35,325 bases of DNA from a virus: positions 1 to 35,325 of IMG/VR virus record IMGVR_UViG_3300031675_000586; one strand, given 5' to 3'. Below the pieces are notes generated by a model. It ran no database searches, was not told where the DNA came from, and worked only from the letters and a program-made list of their open reading frames with translations. Shown one piece after another: positions 7,377 through 14,475 of the stretch. A program made the position numbers and the translations under genes. The first letter of the stretch is position 1. Every line of letters begins with the position of its first letter.

Positions 7377-7429
7377 TTAATCACCAATTGTGCGTTATTT
7401 TTCCAAGGCTTTTTGCCTAGAGGCTCCAT
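7373..7429 (-). CDS. 18-codon ORF in the gene 44 leader, coupled to gene 44
   Basis: ATG at 7429, preceded by GAGAAG, encodes MEPLGKKPWKNNAQLVIK and ends at TGA (7375-7373), which overlaps the gene 44 start as ATGA. The ORF contains a short hairpin AGGC-AAAAA-GCCT (7406-7418). It could be a tiny protein, or a leader whose translation opens the gene 44 start, which itself has only a weak ribosome site (GGTGA). T4 gene 44 is translationally controlled by RegA, so control at this point is plausible. Confidence 0.35.
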   Translation of the reverse strand: MEPLGKKPWKNNAQLVIK

Positions 7430-7445
7430 AGTCTTCTCATGCTAT

Positions 7446-7474
7446 ATTATACTACCTTTTTAAGTTGTTGTCAA
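7446..7474 (-). promoter_or_regulatory. Sigma70-type promoter of gene 44
   Basis: TTGACA (7474-7469), 17-nt spacer, TATAAT (7451-7446), minus strand. The -35 box overlaps the stop codon of the upstream oxygenase. Expected start near 7440-7438. Confidence 0.82.
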
Positions 7475-8109
7475 GAGTATTTAGGCGAATCGGGGACCAT
7501 GTACTTATATTTTTCGGGTATGTTTCCAATATTAATATAATCTTCGCCTAACCCAAAAAATGCTTGTATTGTAATTCTTTCATGTGTTACTTCTTCTACT
7601 CTGTGTAAAGCACCTTGAGTTGCTTCTGGATAGCAATCAAGTATTCCGCAGTTGTAGTTAGGTGCAATAGAATGTCCGTTCTCTTGGTTAGTGTCCTCGT
7701 CTTCATACCAAACAAAGTTACCTCCCCATTCTGGTTTCCATTCTTTGTTAAGAAACAATGTCATTGAACCCCATGCATTGTCAGTGTGTGGAGGAAACTT
7801 TCCACCAGGTAGAAAATTATTAATACGCATAGGCAGTTCGCCTACAGTTCTAATCATTTTTTTGTTCTTGTAAAATGGTAAGTTTTCGTTGTTATATAAT
7901 TCTTCTATTATACGCAGTTGAAACTCTTTTGATAAATTAATAGTTGACGGAAGTACTGCTCTCCACTCCCCTACTAAAAATGCATCTACTAGTCCGTTAC
8001 CATATACGTTCCTGCTCATGTCAAGTATATTGCCGTAATAAAAGTCGTGCAACTCGTTAATCAGTTCTAAACTAAGTATGTTTTCGTAGTATGTAAACTT
8101 TTTATCCAC
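7471..8109 (-). CDS. 2-oxoglutarate/Fe(II)-dependent oxygenase
   Basis: Encodes 212 residues. The double-stranded beta-helix facial triad is visible: H108 and D110 in FPPHTDNAWGSMTLFL, H169 in GALHRVEEVTHERITIQAFFG, with R178 for the 2-oxoglutarate carboxylate. GGNFVWYED is the conserved core strand. This is a prolyl-hydroxylase-like (P4H) oxygenase; the target, protein or small molecule, is not evident. It is last of three tandem oxygenase genes, overlapping the previous one by 8 bp, and ends at the promoter of gene 44. This copy has the canonical HxD, whereas its two neighbours have HxE. Confidence 0.85.
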   Translation of the reverse strand: MDKKFTYYENILSLELINELHDFYYGNILDMSRNVYGNGLVDAFLVGEWRAVLPSTINLSKEFQLRIIEELYNNENLPFYKNKKMIRTVGELPMRINNFLPGGKFPPHTDNAWGSMTLFLNKEWKPEWGGNFVWYEDEDTNQENGHSIAPNYNCGILDCYPEATQGALHRVEEVTHERITIQAFFGLGEDYINIGNIPEKYKYMVPDSPKYS

Positions 8110-8845
8110 TAGTTAACCTCTCAATGATCTCTGAATTCTCTTTCTCCCAGATCCTCATTGTAGGCATCATTTCAAGAACGCCTGGAGTTTCTAAGTACCC
8201 AGTTACTAATGCTTTATTTGTTTGTTGTTTTGCTGTATTAGTGTAGTCACTGTTTTCAACGGGTATTGATCTACCAACTGTGTTGTCATTTGGAACAGTT
8301 CCGAGCTCTACAAAGCCAGGTCCAAAAAACATTTGTACAGCATATCTATCTGTATTACTTTTATTAATTTGTACACAATGGAATGGATTAAAAATTGGAT
8401 ATAAATCGTTTACAATAAACAATGATCCATTGTTTCTTTTAATAGGAACAATAATTTCATCACCGTCTAAGATATCATCATTATCATCATCTGTATCATA
8501 CCAAACAAAGTTAGGAGCAGGATTATCTTCTGACCAATCCTCGTCGTCGTTGATACAAATGGTTAACACACCGTATGTTTTTTCACGATGCAAAGGTAAC
8601 CAACTTCCAGGAACAAACCTCTGCATATACATATGATGATCTCTCATCATTTTATTACAGTGGTATGTAGGTAAGTCTATATTGTTATATAATTCTTCTA
8701 GAATTTCGTTATGTATGTCATCTGGGAAGTAACAAAAGAATCTGCCAAAGCCTCGGTGGGTCCATTTAATATCATCAGACATGTATGTTTGCTGTAATTT
8801 TACAAGCAAGCCTTCTGATAGATAGTTATTGTATGAACGGAACAT
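8102..8845 (-). CDS. 2OG/Fe(II) oxygenase-like protein with HxE motif
   Basis: Encodes 247 residues. The expected metal motif appears as H86-R-E88 (WLPLHREKTYGVLTICIN), with a distal H156 in FHCVQINKSNTDRYAVQMFFG and R167. FVWYDTDD matches the core strand of the downstream oxygenase. Glu in place of Asp in the HxD motif occurs in a few active members but may also mark altered activity. A 70-residue tail follows the fold (GRSIPVENSDY to IWEKENSEI). It is clearly a paralogue of 8846-9562, sharing HRGFGRFF, HMYMQRF and SWLP-HRE, and is adjacent with no gap. Function unknown. Confidence 0.72.
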   Translation of the reverse strand: MFRSYNNYLSEGLLVKLQQTYMSDDIKWTHRGFGRFFCYFPDDIHNEILEELYNNIDLPTYHCNKMMRDHHMYMQRFVPGSWLPLHREKTYGVLTICINDDEDWSEDNPAPNFVWYDTDDDNDDILDGDEIIVPIKRNNGSLFIVNDLYPIFNPFHCVQINKSNTDRYAVQMFFGPGFVELGTVPNDNTVGRSIPVENSDYTNTAKQQTNKALVTGYLETPGVLEMMPTMRIWEKENSEIIERLTSG

Positions 8846-9562
8846 TTAGCCTTCCAAGTGGTTTATTATATCTGCATGGTCTTTATTAAATTGTGTGCTT
8901 ACATCAGACAGTCCTGGTGATCCAGGAACTTCTAATAGTCCTGACAGTAATGATTTTACTGTGTAATTTTTATTGGAGTCTGCGTAATTTTCAAAGTTGT
9001 TTTCAGTGTTTCTATATGCTGGTCCAGACCCACCTGGTCCATAAAATATCTGTAAGCAATATCTATGTACAGATGATTTGTTGAATTCTACTTTATGATA
9101 TGCAGTGAATTCAGGAGTTTTATGTTCCGGTGTTATTGAATATGTACCCGTGTTACAATGTATAGGGAAGGCATGCGTATGGTTGTCGAGATCTTCTAAA
9201 TCGTTTGTATCATAATATACAAACTTTGGTTGTGGTTGTCCTACCCAGTCACTATCAGGATTTATGTATATAGTTATAACACCATAACACTTTTCTCTAT
9301 GCACAGGTAACCAGCTCTCAGGTATAAACCTCTGCATGTACATGTGCTGGTTTCTCATTAACCATTTATCTTTGAATAAAGGATTGCCCGGGTCTGCTCC
9401 ATATAAATCATCGAGGACAAGGTTATGTTCTTCTTCAGTTAAGTAAGAAAAAAAGCGTCCAAATCCTCTGTGTTGCCAGTGAATATCGTCACGCATATAG
9501 TTTTTCTGAAGCATCTTCAAACTTTCTTCGGTGAGAAAGTTTGAATATTGATCAAACAGCAT
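8846..9562 (-). CDS. 2OG/Fe(II) oxygenase-like protein with HxE motif, paralogue
   Basis: Encodes 238 residues. The motif H88-R-E90 (SWLPVHREKCYGVITIYIN), distal H156 (AYHKVEFNKSSVHRYCLQIF) and R167 parallel the adjacent paralogue, and the N-terminal YMRDDIHWQHRGFGRFF is shared. It is the first of the three oxygenase genes in transcription order, with a GGAGG ribosome site and a late-like CATAAATA upstream (9594-9587). The Glu-for-Asp swap is preserved in both copies, which suggests function rather than decay. The target is unknown. Confidence 0.72.
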   Translation of the reverse strand: MLFDQYSNFLTEESLKMLQKNYMRDDIHWQHRGFGRFFSYLTEEEHNLVLDDLYGADPGNPLFKDKWLMRNQHMYMQRFIPESWLPVHREKCYGVITIYINPDSDWVGQPQPKFVYYDTNDLEDLDNHTHAFPIHCNTGTYSITPEHKTPEFTAYHKVEFNKSSVHRYCLQIFYGPGGSGPAYRNTENNFENYADSNKNYTVKSLLSGLLEVPGSPGLSDVSTQFNKDHADIINHLEG

Positions 9563-9586
9563 TACATTGCCTCCATGTGTAAAGTT

Positions 9587-9594
9587 TATTTATG
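9587..9594 (-). promoter_or_regulatory. Late-promoter-like element CATAAATA
   Basis: CATAAATAAAC on the minus strand spans the stop codon of the dehydrogenase gene, about 25 nt before the ATG at 9562. One base off TATAAATA. Confidence 0.4.
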
Positions 9595-10408
9595 ATTTTT
9601 CCCTACGTTTATTATTACTTTTAACAGCAGATTCTAGTATTGTAAGTGGATTCTTTTTTGCTGTTAACTTAGCATAGTATAATAATGCATTAGTGTCTTT
9701 AGGAAAACATGTACCTCCAAAACCAAATTTACCATCTGGTCCAGGCACTTGCATATGACTATCACCCATCCTATGATCACGTTGTAACATATCTGTAAAT
9801 TGTTCCCAAGAGCTGTTAGAACCACTTTCTGAAAATAGCTCATGTAGTTCATTAAAAAACGCAACCTTTGTTGCTAACCAACTGTTCACAGTATACTTCA
9901 ACATACTTGCTGTGACCATATCGGTTTTAAATGTTGGAACAACTTTTACTGAACTGTGTCTAACGTAAGCCTTTTCTACTACTTCACAGTCTCTCCATTT
10001 GCCACCTAGTATTTGCATATCAGGATTTATAAAGTCGTAATCTGCATTAGATTCCCTAAGGAACTCTGGATTGTAAACTATTTTTAATTTAAAGTCTTTC
10101 TTAAACTTAGTAAGATAGTAAGGAGTTATTGTACTTTTAACTACAACAATACCTTTATACTCTAACGCTTCTAATTTAGCAAGTGTTTCTCTTACAATAG
10201 AAGTATCAACATCCTGATGCGATTCTTCTTGTGGGGTAGGTACACATAAAAATGTAATGCTTGGTTCAGCATTAACTAGCTCTTCTAATAGCATACCATC
10301 TTTATGCTTGGGATCTACAATAAAACGCTTAACGTTTATATTAAAACCTTTCTCAACAGATCCGCCAACAAAGCCGCATCCAATAATCCCAAGTTTAAGT
10401 ACGCTCAT
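9590..10408 (-). CDS. UDP-glucose/GDP-mannose 6-dehydrogenase-like, lacking the C-terminal domain
   Basis: Encodes 272 residues. The N-terminal Rossmann motif is GIIGCGFVGGS (NAD binding). FLCVPTPQ, VVVKSTITP and YNPEFLRESNA match nucleotide-sugar dehydrogenases. The catalytic cysteine is C234 in FGFGGTCFPKD, with the central-helix lysine in MLKYTVNSWLATKVAFFNEL. The family normally runs to 390-450 residues; this protein stops soon after the cysteine and lacks the C-terminal nucleotide-sugar-binding domain, so it may be a minimal enzyme. It would make UDP-glucuronate-type sugars for surface glycans or glycosylation. It starts in a TAATG overlap with the preceding small gene. Confidence 0.85.
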   Translation of the reverse strand: MSVLKLGIIGCGFVGGSVEKGFNINVKRFIVDPKHKDGMLLEELVNAEPSITFLCVPTPQEESHQDVDTSIVRETLAKLEALEYKGIVVVKSTITPYYLTKFKKDFKLKIVYNPEFLRESNADYDFINPDMQILGGKWRDCEVVEKAYVRHSSVKVVPTFKTDMVTASMLKYTVNSWLATKVAFFNELHELFSESGSNSSWEQFTDMLQRDHRMGDSHMQVPGPDGKFGFGGTCFPKDTNALLYYAKLTAKKNPLTILESAVKSNNKRREKS

Positions 10409-10626
10409 TATAGTAGTTTTGCTACCACCATCACAGCGTCAAATACTCGACCAACCATTACTGCATCAGCTTCAACACCGATCTTTTTAGAAATATTTTC
10501 TGACTTTATTAAAGAATTTACCATTTTGTGGTACTCTTCTTCTGAAATATCTCCTTCTGCTAAGTAACCTTTATACTCGTTAACTTCTGCAATTAACTCG
10601 TCTTCTAAATTTTTATATTCACTCAT
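10408..10626 (-). CDS. Small hypothetical protein
   Basis: Encodes 72 residues, MSEYKNLEDELIAEVNEYKG onward, then EGDISEEEYHKMVNSLIKSE and a more hydrophobic end (AVMVGRVFDAVMVVAKLL). The first half is an acidic helix; the last 18 residues could form an amphipathic or membrane-associated helix. It overlaps the upstream lipoprotein gene by ATGA and the downstream dehydrogenase by TAATG, so it belongs to a coupled operon. The lipoprotein upstream and this small helical protein could be envelope or lysis functions; that is inference only. Confidence 0.7.
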   Translation of the reverse strand: MSEYKNLEDELIAEVNEYKGYLAEGDISEEEYHKMVNSLIKSENISKKIGVEADAVMVGRVFDAVMVVAKLL

Positions 10627-11009
10627 TTCTTTCTATCTCCGAATGTATCCATTGCTTCGCCGATGACCCCATCGATTTTTTGTCTTTCAATCCTACAGTA
10701 AACTACACTTGGATCAACAGTTTCTAGTACGTCTATAGTTAACTCATGTATGCCTGTATAAATGTCTGTAATGTTTTCTTTAAGTGTGCCATCGCTATAG
10801 TGCATGAGTACACCACTCCAGTACTTCATTGTTTCAAGTTCTGCAACGTCACAAGAATTACTCATTTTACTAACATAAGACATCTCTGCAAGTTTCATAT
10901 ATTCACTATTGTCAAAGTTCTCTGGCAAATAGTCTTTAAGTGTTCCACAACCAGTAGCTAATAAGCCTACTACGATTGCAAGTGTTATTCCTACATGTTT
11001 TATTTTCAT
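10623..11009 (-). CDS. Predicted outer-membrane lipoprotein
   Basis: Encodes 128 residues. The N-terminus MKIKHVGITLAIVVGLLATG followed by C21 is a lipoprotein signal with a LATG-C lipobox, so the mature protein would be lipid-anchored at Cys21. The rest is soluble with two further cysteines (SNSCDVAELE, VVYCRIERQK) that could form a disulfide. A phage lipoprotein can be a spanin (Rz1-like), a superinfection-exclusion factor or an envelope modifier. It is longer than typical Rz1 and not proline-rich, so I do not assign it. It overlaps both neighbours by a few bases. Confidence 0.8.
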   Translation of the reverse strand: MKIKHVGITLAIVVGLLATGCGTLKDYLPENFDNSEYMKLAEMSYVSKMSNSCDVAELETMKYWSGVLMHYSDGTLKENITDIYTGIHELTIDVLETVDPSVVYCRIERQKIDGVIGEAMDTFGDRKK

Positions 11010-11167
11010 TTTCTCTCCTTAGTATCAATTATTGACGGAGCCGGCTCCTTTGGAGTTGTTGCGAAAGGTTCGTGGTATGTAATTTTTCCGCCTTTTGCTA
11101 AGTACTCATCCATTAGCCTTTGTGCTTCTGCTTGTTCACGTTTAATTGTGCCGTCTGCTTTATTCAT
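11006..11167 (-). CDS. Small hypothetical protein
   Basis: The chosen start is the ATG at 11167 (MNKADGTIKREQAEAQRLMD), with an AAGGA ribosome site. A longer frame from 11269 would overlap the upstream gene by about 90 bases and is less likely. It gives 53 residues: a charged helix, then GGKITYHEPF and a Pro-rich tail. No family recognised. Its stop overlaps the lipoprotein start as ATGA. Confidence 0.6.
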   Translation of the reverse strand: MNKADGTIKREQAEAQRLMDEYLAKGGKITYHEPFATTPKEPAPSIIDTKERK

Positions 11168-11177
11168 TGTTATATCC

Positions 11178-11441
11178 TTATGGGACGTAGTTAATTGAGG
11201 CTTGTTTACCTTCAAGTACTTCTTGAACTCTTTCTTGTTTCTTCTCATCAAGCCATTCTGGTTCACCATGATATTCAGGTGAGTTTTTTAAAATCTTTTC
11301 TAATTCGAACTGTACTTCGTATAACTTTTTTTTGCAACCCCAACCGTTAAATCCGTCTATGCGTGGATCCTTCATTACATGGTACCACTGTTGCAGTTGT
11401 TCTTTAATTTTTGTAACGCCTGTGCGTTCCATATATGGCAT
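11178..11441 (-). CDS. Conserved hypothetical protein
   Basis: Encodes 87 residues starting MPYMERTGVTKIKEQLQQWY, with FNGWGCKKKLYEVQFELEKI in the middle and a charged helical end (EWLDEKKQERVQEVLEGK). I recall similar small proteins in marine T4-like phages, without assigned function. It looks helical and soluble. It lies 10 nt before the next small gene and directly after the 56-residue membrane gene. Confidence 0.75.
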   Translation of the reverse strand: MPYMERTGVTKIKEQLQQWYHVMKDPRIDGFNGWGCKKKLYEVQFELEKILKNSPEYHGEPEWLDEKKQERVQEVLEGKQASINYVP

Positions 11442-11442
11442 G

Positions 11443-11613
11443 TTATTTTTTCTCTTGGTTTATCTGTAAGCCTTGACTTGCAAATACAAAGAACGCTGAT
11501 GGCAATAAAAACCAATATGATTGTCCAGCAAACATAACGCCTGCTAGTAATAAAAGACCTGCTAAGCCAAATGTATTAGTGAATGTTGTTGTTCTTTCAT
11601 ATGGTAATTTCAT
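11443..11613 (-). CDS. 56-residue small membrane protein
   Basis: ATG at 11613 to TAA at 11445-11443 encodes MKLPYERTTTFTNTFGLAGL, a hydrophobic stretch LLLAGVMFAG, a turn with QSYW, a second hydrophobic stretch FLLPSAFFVFAS, and a charged tail ending INQEKK. Two membrane segments are likely. The frame fills the space exactly between its neighbours: it begins one base after the stop of the next upstream gene and ends two bases before the next start. Function unknown. Confidence 0.72.
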   Translation of the reverse strand: MKLPYERTTTFTNTFGLAGLLLLAGVMFAGQSYWFLLPSAFFVFASQGLQINQEKK

Positions 11614-11997
11614 CTATCTTCCTGTTATCGGATCTCGGTACACACCATCGAATGCGGTGTCTTTGTTAAATTGAAAGGTGTTTGCTGGAGCATCATCAGA
11701 TACAAGCATACAACCTTTTGGATCAATTCTCCAAACCTTGCCTTTGCCTTCTGGCAATCTATTATCACTAAGTTCCAATGACTCGGACCATCTACCGTAT
11801 TCTACATAAATCCATTGCCCTTCGCTAACTAAATATCGAGTGTCTTCACCTACGTCTAATACTTGGAACCAACGAGGCGTTATACCTTCGTTTTTGCCAG
11901 CAGTAGATTTTATAACAATGCCTGAATCAGTTATATGATCATTGAAGTCGCCGTTGTATGCTAATATTACATCTTTGATTGCTCTAAGTGTTGCCAT
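11614..11997 (-). CDS. GroES/gp31-like co-chaperonin (predicted)
   Basis: Encodes 127 residues. The order of segments matches the GroES fold: an N-terminal strand ATLRAIKDVILAYNG, a mobile-loop-like stretch ITDSGIVIKSTAGKNEG (compare the GIVL loop of GroES that contacts GroEL), then FQVLDVGEDTRYLVSEGQ, IYVEYGRWSESLEL and a final strand KVWRIDPKGCMLVSDD. T4 gp31 is a phage-encoded co-chaperonin that replaces GroES in folding the major capsid protein. This protein is slightly longer, with a 25-residue C-terminal extension. The assignment is from pattern only. It overlaps the next gene upstream by 14 bases. Confidence 0.55.
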   Translation of the reverse strand: MATLRAIKDVILAYNGDFNDHITDSGIVIKSTAGKNEGITPRWFQVLDVGEDTRYLVSEGQWIYVEYGRWSESLELSDNRLPEGKGKVWRIDPKGCMLVSDDAPANTFQFNKDTAFDGVYRDPITGR

Positions 11998-12361
11998 TTT
12001 TTACCTTATTTAATAGTATCTGTGTTTCTAACATCGCCGCTAGTTCTGTACCTTCCATACCTTCGAGAACATCCAGCAATGCTGTTAATTTTTCAATTTT
12101 TTCTTCGTTTAATGTTTGTCCGCCAAGTTTGATATTACTGGGAGTGTCATCTAACCAAATAGAGTCACCTGCCATTGGGCTATAACCAGAATTAACTGTA
12201 ATAGTACTATCACCAATAGAGCTGGTATTAATAGTGCCATTGGTACTATATGAGTCTGTATAAATTGAATTATTATCAGTAAGAGTTATTGTTGATCCAC
12301 TTACTGTCCCTGGGGACATCGTGGTTATGTTAGTCGTCGTTCCCTGTGTCATCTGTGTCAT
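11984..12361 (-). CDS. Hypothetical protein, Thr/Ser-rich N-terminal half
   Basis: Encodes 125 residues. The first 60 are Thr/Ser/Gly-rich and low in charge (MTQGTTTNITTMSPGTVSG), like beta-rich virion decoration or fibre sequence. The second half is a helical region (LNEEKIEKLTALLDVLEGME). The split composition suggests a virion-associated protein with a helical attachment segment; this is inference. It overlaps its neighbours at both ends (14 and 32 bases). Confidence 0.7.
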   Translation of the reverse strand: MTQMTQGTTTNITTMSPGTVSGSTITLTDNNSIYTDSYSTNGTINTSSIGDSTITVNSGYSPMAGDSIWLDDTPSNIKLGGQTLNEEKIEKLTALLDVLEGMEGTELAAMLETQILLNKVKNGNT

Positions 12362-12881
12362 CCTCTGTGTAGTATGGTACCATTTCGATATCGCCGTTTT
12401 CTTGTTCTACTTCTTTCCAGCCTAACGGTGCTACTTCTGTTGGTTCATCGAATTCTTCAGGTTCAGTTATTGGTTCTAGATCTGCTTGACTAATCTCTGA
12501 TGGACTAGGTTTAGCTATTGCTTCTAGTTTGTCTTCAAGTATTTCTTGAGCTGTTTCAACAACTGATGGTTCTTTTTTCTCTGCTTTTCTAACATTTTCT
12601 TTTTGCGTTTTAGCAGTCTTAGGTTCAATAGGATTATCAACGTCCGGTTGTAATGCAGGCATTCCGCCTTTAATACTTACTTGAGATGTGCTACTGCTTG
12701 GATTATCTTGATAATATGCTCTGGCTCTTTCTGCATTAGTTTGAATAATGTCTCCACCAGGCCCAAGTGTATCGCCTGCGGCATTCACTTTTAAATTCCC
12801 TACTGCTGGACTGGCGCCGTTGGCCGCAATTAAGGCTTCCATGTCTATCGACTGTCCCCTATTGCTTTTTCTTATTACCAT
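12330..12881 (-). CDS. Conserved marine T4-like phage protein, probably virion-associated
   Basis: Encodes 183 residues. The N-terminal motif MVIRKSNRGQSIDMEALIAA, then AVGNLKVNAAGDTLGPGG, matches my memory of a conserved T4-like cyanophage family found among structural proteins. The rest is low-complexity and acidic, rich in Pro/Glu (ETAQEILEDKLEAIAKPSPS), ending in a highly acidic tail (EDDTDDTGNDD). A GAGG ribosome site precedes the ATG. The disordered acidic part suggests a scaffold or linker role; nothing catalytic is seen. Confidence 0.75.
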   Translation of the reverse strand: MVIRKSNRGQSIDMEALIAANGASPAVGNLKVNAAGDTLGPGGDIIQTNAERARAYYQDNPSSSTSQVSIKGGMPALQPDVDNPIEPKTAKTQKENVRKAEKKEPSVVETAQEILEDKLEAIAKPSPSEISQADLEPITEPEEFDEPTEVAPLGWKEVEQENGDIEMVPYYTEDDTDDTGNDD

Positions 12882-12888
12882 TTTAACC

Positions 12889-13371
12889 TCATTTTAAAAA
12901 TTCTGTTATATCTAAATTGTATTTAAGTGAGTCCACTTTATGTACACCAATCAAGTACAATATATAACTTGCGACACTACTGCCTCTTCCAACACCCCAA
13001 ACTAGACTGTTTTTACGCATGGTATCAATTATATATATCAACATTTGTACTACAGGAAATAAGTTCCTGGCTTCAAATAAAGCTAACTCCATTTCTACCC
13101 TTGAATCAGACTCTGACGTATTGTCTCCATCACAGTCCGGCTCTGTTGGCGCCAACTTTCTAACATATTCAGCAACATCAAGTTCTTTATAATGTTGTGG
13201 TATGTTAAACTCTTTACTCCAGTTCCCTTTGCTTACTATCTTCTCTAAATCCAAATCAACCGATGCATCATTATATTCTTTAACAATGCTATCTTCAAAC
13301 GGAATATTTGCTAAGGACTTATTCCTGTATAGTAGCTCAATACCTGTAGAAACTGTGTTTTGTAATTCCAT
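12889..13371 (-). CDS. Small DnaE-like (C-family polymerase alpha subunit) fragment protein
   Basis: Encodes 160 residues. The C-terminal 35 (WGVGRGSSVASYILYLIGVH, then KVDSLKYNLDITEFL) match the conserved GPGRGS segment of bacterial DNA polymerase III alpha (DnaE), where it leads into the palm and the LFERFLNPER motif. The PDFDxDF-type catalytic aspartates are absent, as are the PHP and fingers domains, so it cannot be a polymerase. It has a dedicated sigma70 promoter and an ATG 5 nt after the -10 box, so it is expressed rather than decaying. It might interact with host polymerase or bind nucleotides, but no role is known to me. Confidence 0.6.
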   Translation of the reverse strand: MELQNTVSTGIELLYRNKSLANIPFEDSIVKEYNDASVDLDLEKIVSKGNWSKEFNIPQHYKELDVAEYVRKLAPTEPDCDGDNTSESDSRVEMELALFEARNLFPVVQMLIYIIDTMRKNSLVWGVGRGSSVASYILYLIGVHKVDSLKYNLDITEFLK

Positions 13372-13376
13372 ATGCT

Positions 13377-13405
13377 ATTATACTATATATTTATGTTGAT
13401 GTCAA
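13377..13405 (-). promoter_or_regulatory. Sigma70-type promoter with the start codon at or near +1
   Basis: TTGACA (13405-13400), 17-nt spacer, TATAAT (13382-13377), minus strand. Only 5 nt separate the -10 box from the ATG at 13371, so transcription should begin at or just beside the start codon. No ribosome site fits in between. Confidence 0.82.
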
Positions 13406-13411
13406 TCGTTA

Positions 13412-14164
13412 TTACACTAACCTTGGCTTCCAACTATTTTGTTTTTTAACTTTTGCATCCTTAAACTCTGTTAAGTCTACAATTTCTCCTGACAATTTTT
13501 CAGGGTTTTCGTTAAACACATCTTCATATAGATCATCAATCATTGTTAATGCTTCTTGATTTGCTTTATCAACACCTTCTTCTTCCTTAACTATTGCCCA
13601 AGCATCTTTTTCAGCCTGATCCTCACAAATCCTATCAAATGTGCTAATGTCTGGTCTAAACCACCAACTGTTTTCCCAACAACTAAGGTCAGTTAACCAT
13701 TCATCGGTGTTAGGCAAATCAATCCATGTACTCTCATCAAAGTTATCTATAACATAAGTGTATGTTACATCCTCTGTAGTTTCATTTAACGTTACTTTAT
13801 TAACAGCTGAGCCTTCATTTATTATGTGATTAAATTTACAATGCAAAGCCGCAATAAAAGTTGTTTCTGTTAAGTCTGGTAAAATAATAAAGTTATTACT
13901 ATACTTTTCTAGCATTTTTGTATCAGTATTATCAGCAGTTGCTAAAATAGAGTTATCTAAGATTTGTTCAATCAACATGTTTATTTTAGAGAAACTTTTA
14001 TTTTGTGCTTTTTGTCCTTCTAGTAAAGGGTTTTTAGCTCCTGGATTAATTAATGTGTTTAAAGTATATGTAATCTTATAATCTTGAGGTTGGATAACTC
14101 CCATTTCGTGATCTAAAACCATTACTCTCATAGGGAGAGTTTTATGTAATGTTACTCTTCTCAT
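13412..14164 (-). CDS. Conserved hypothetical protein
   Basis: Encodes 250 residues starting MRRVTLHKTLPMRVMVLDHE. It is soluble and acidic in its second half, with a Trp-rich segment (DEWLTDLSCWENSWWFRP) and a charged C-terminus (VDLTEFKDAKVKKQN). No catalytic motif stands out. It starts in an ATGA overlap with the preceding 104-residue gene, and its stop falls 7 nt before the promoter of the DnaE-like gene. I place it with the group of unknown genes seen in this region of marine T4-like phages, without a function. Confidence 0.8.
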   Translation of the reverse strand: MRRVTLHKTLPMRVMVLDHEMGVIQPQDYKITYTLNTLINPGAKNPLLEGQKAQNKSFSKINMLIEQILDNSILATADNTDTKMLEKYSNNFIILPDLTETTFIAALHCKFNHIINEGSAVNKVTLNETTEDVTYTYVIDNFDESTWIDLPNTDEWLTDLSCWENSWWFRPDISTFDRICEDQAEKDAWAIVKEEEGVDKANQEALTMIDDLYEDVFNENPEKLSGEIVDLTEFKDAKVKKQNSWKPRLV

Positions 14165-14475
14165 CTCTGTGGTTTCCTTGGTGTATTTTTAGTGTACACT
14201 TCGATGTATGCATTTACAATCTCATCTTTAGTGTAGTCTGGTGTATACTCTTCGGACGATATATCACCGATGTTCATAACTTGATCTTCTTTCTTAATCT
14301 TTATTGCATACTGCTTGTCAGTGTATGCCGATTGAGCCATGTCTATCATATTCATTAGTTGCTGGAATACAGGACTGGTTTGACTTGTTTTAAATAATCG
14401 TTTGTTTAACTTTTCCATTTCTAAAACAAGTTTAGCTTCTGGTAGCCCGTGAACATAATCGTAATAATCAAACAT
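14161..14475 (-). CDS. Conserved hypothetical protein
   Basis: Encodes 104 residues starting MFDYYDYVHGLPEAKLVLEM. It is mainly helical, with SPVFQQLMNMIDMAQSAYTD and a C-terminus DEIVNAYIEVYTKNTPRKPQ. No family recognised. It overlaps neighbours by 8 and 4 bases inside a tightly packed operon (13.4-16.0 kb). Confidence 0.75.
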   Translation of the reverse strand: MFDYYDYVHGLPEAKLVLEMEKLNKRLFKTSQTSPVFQQLMNMIDMAQSAYTDKQYAIKIKKEDQVMNIGDISSEEYTPDYTKDEIVNAYIEVYTKNTPRKPQR

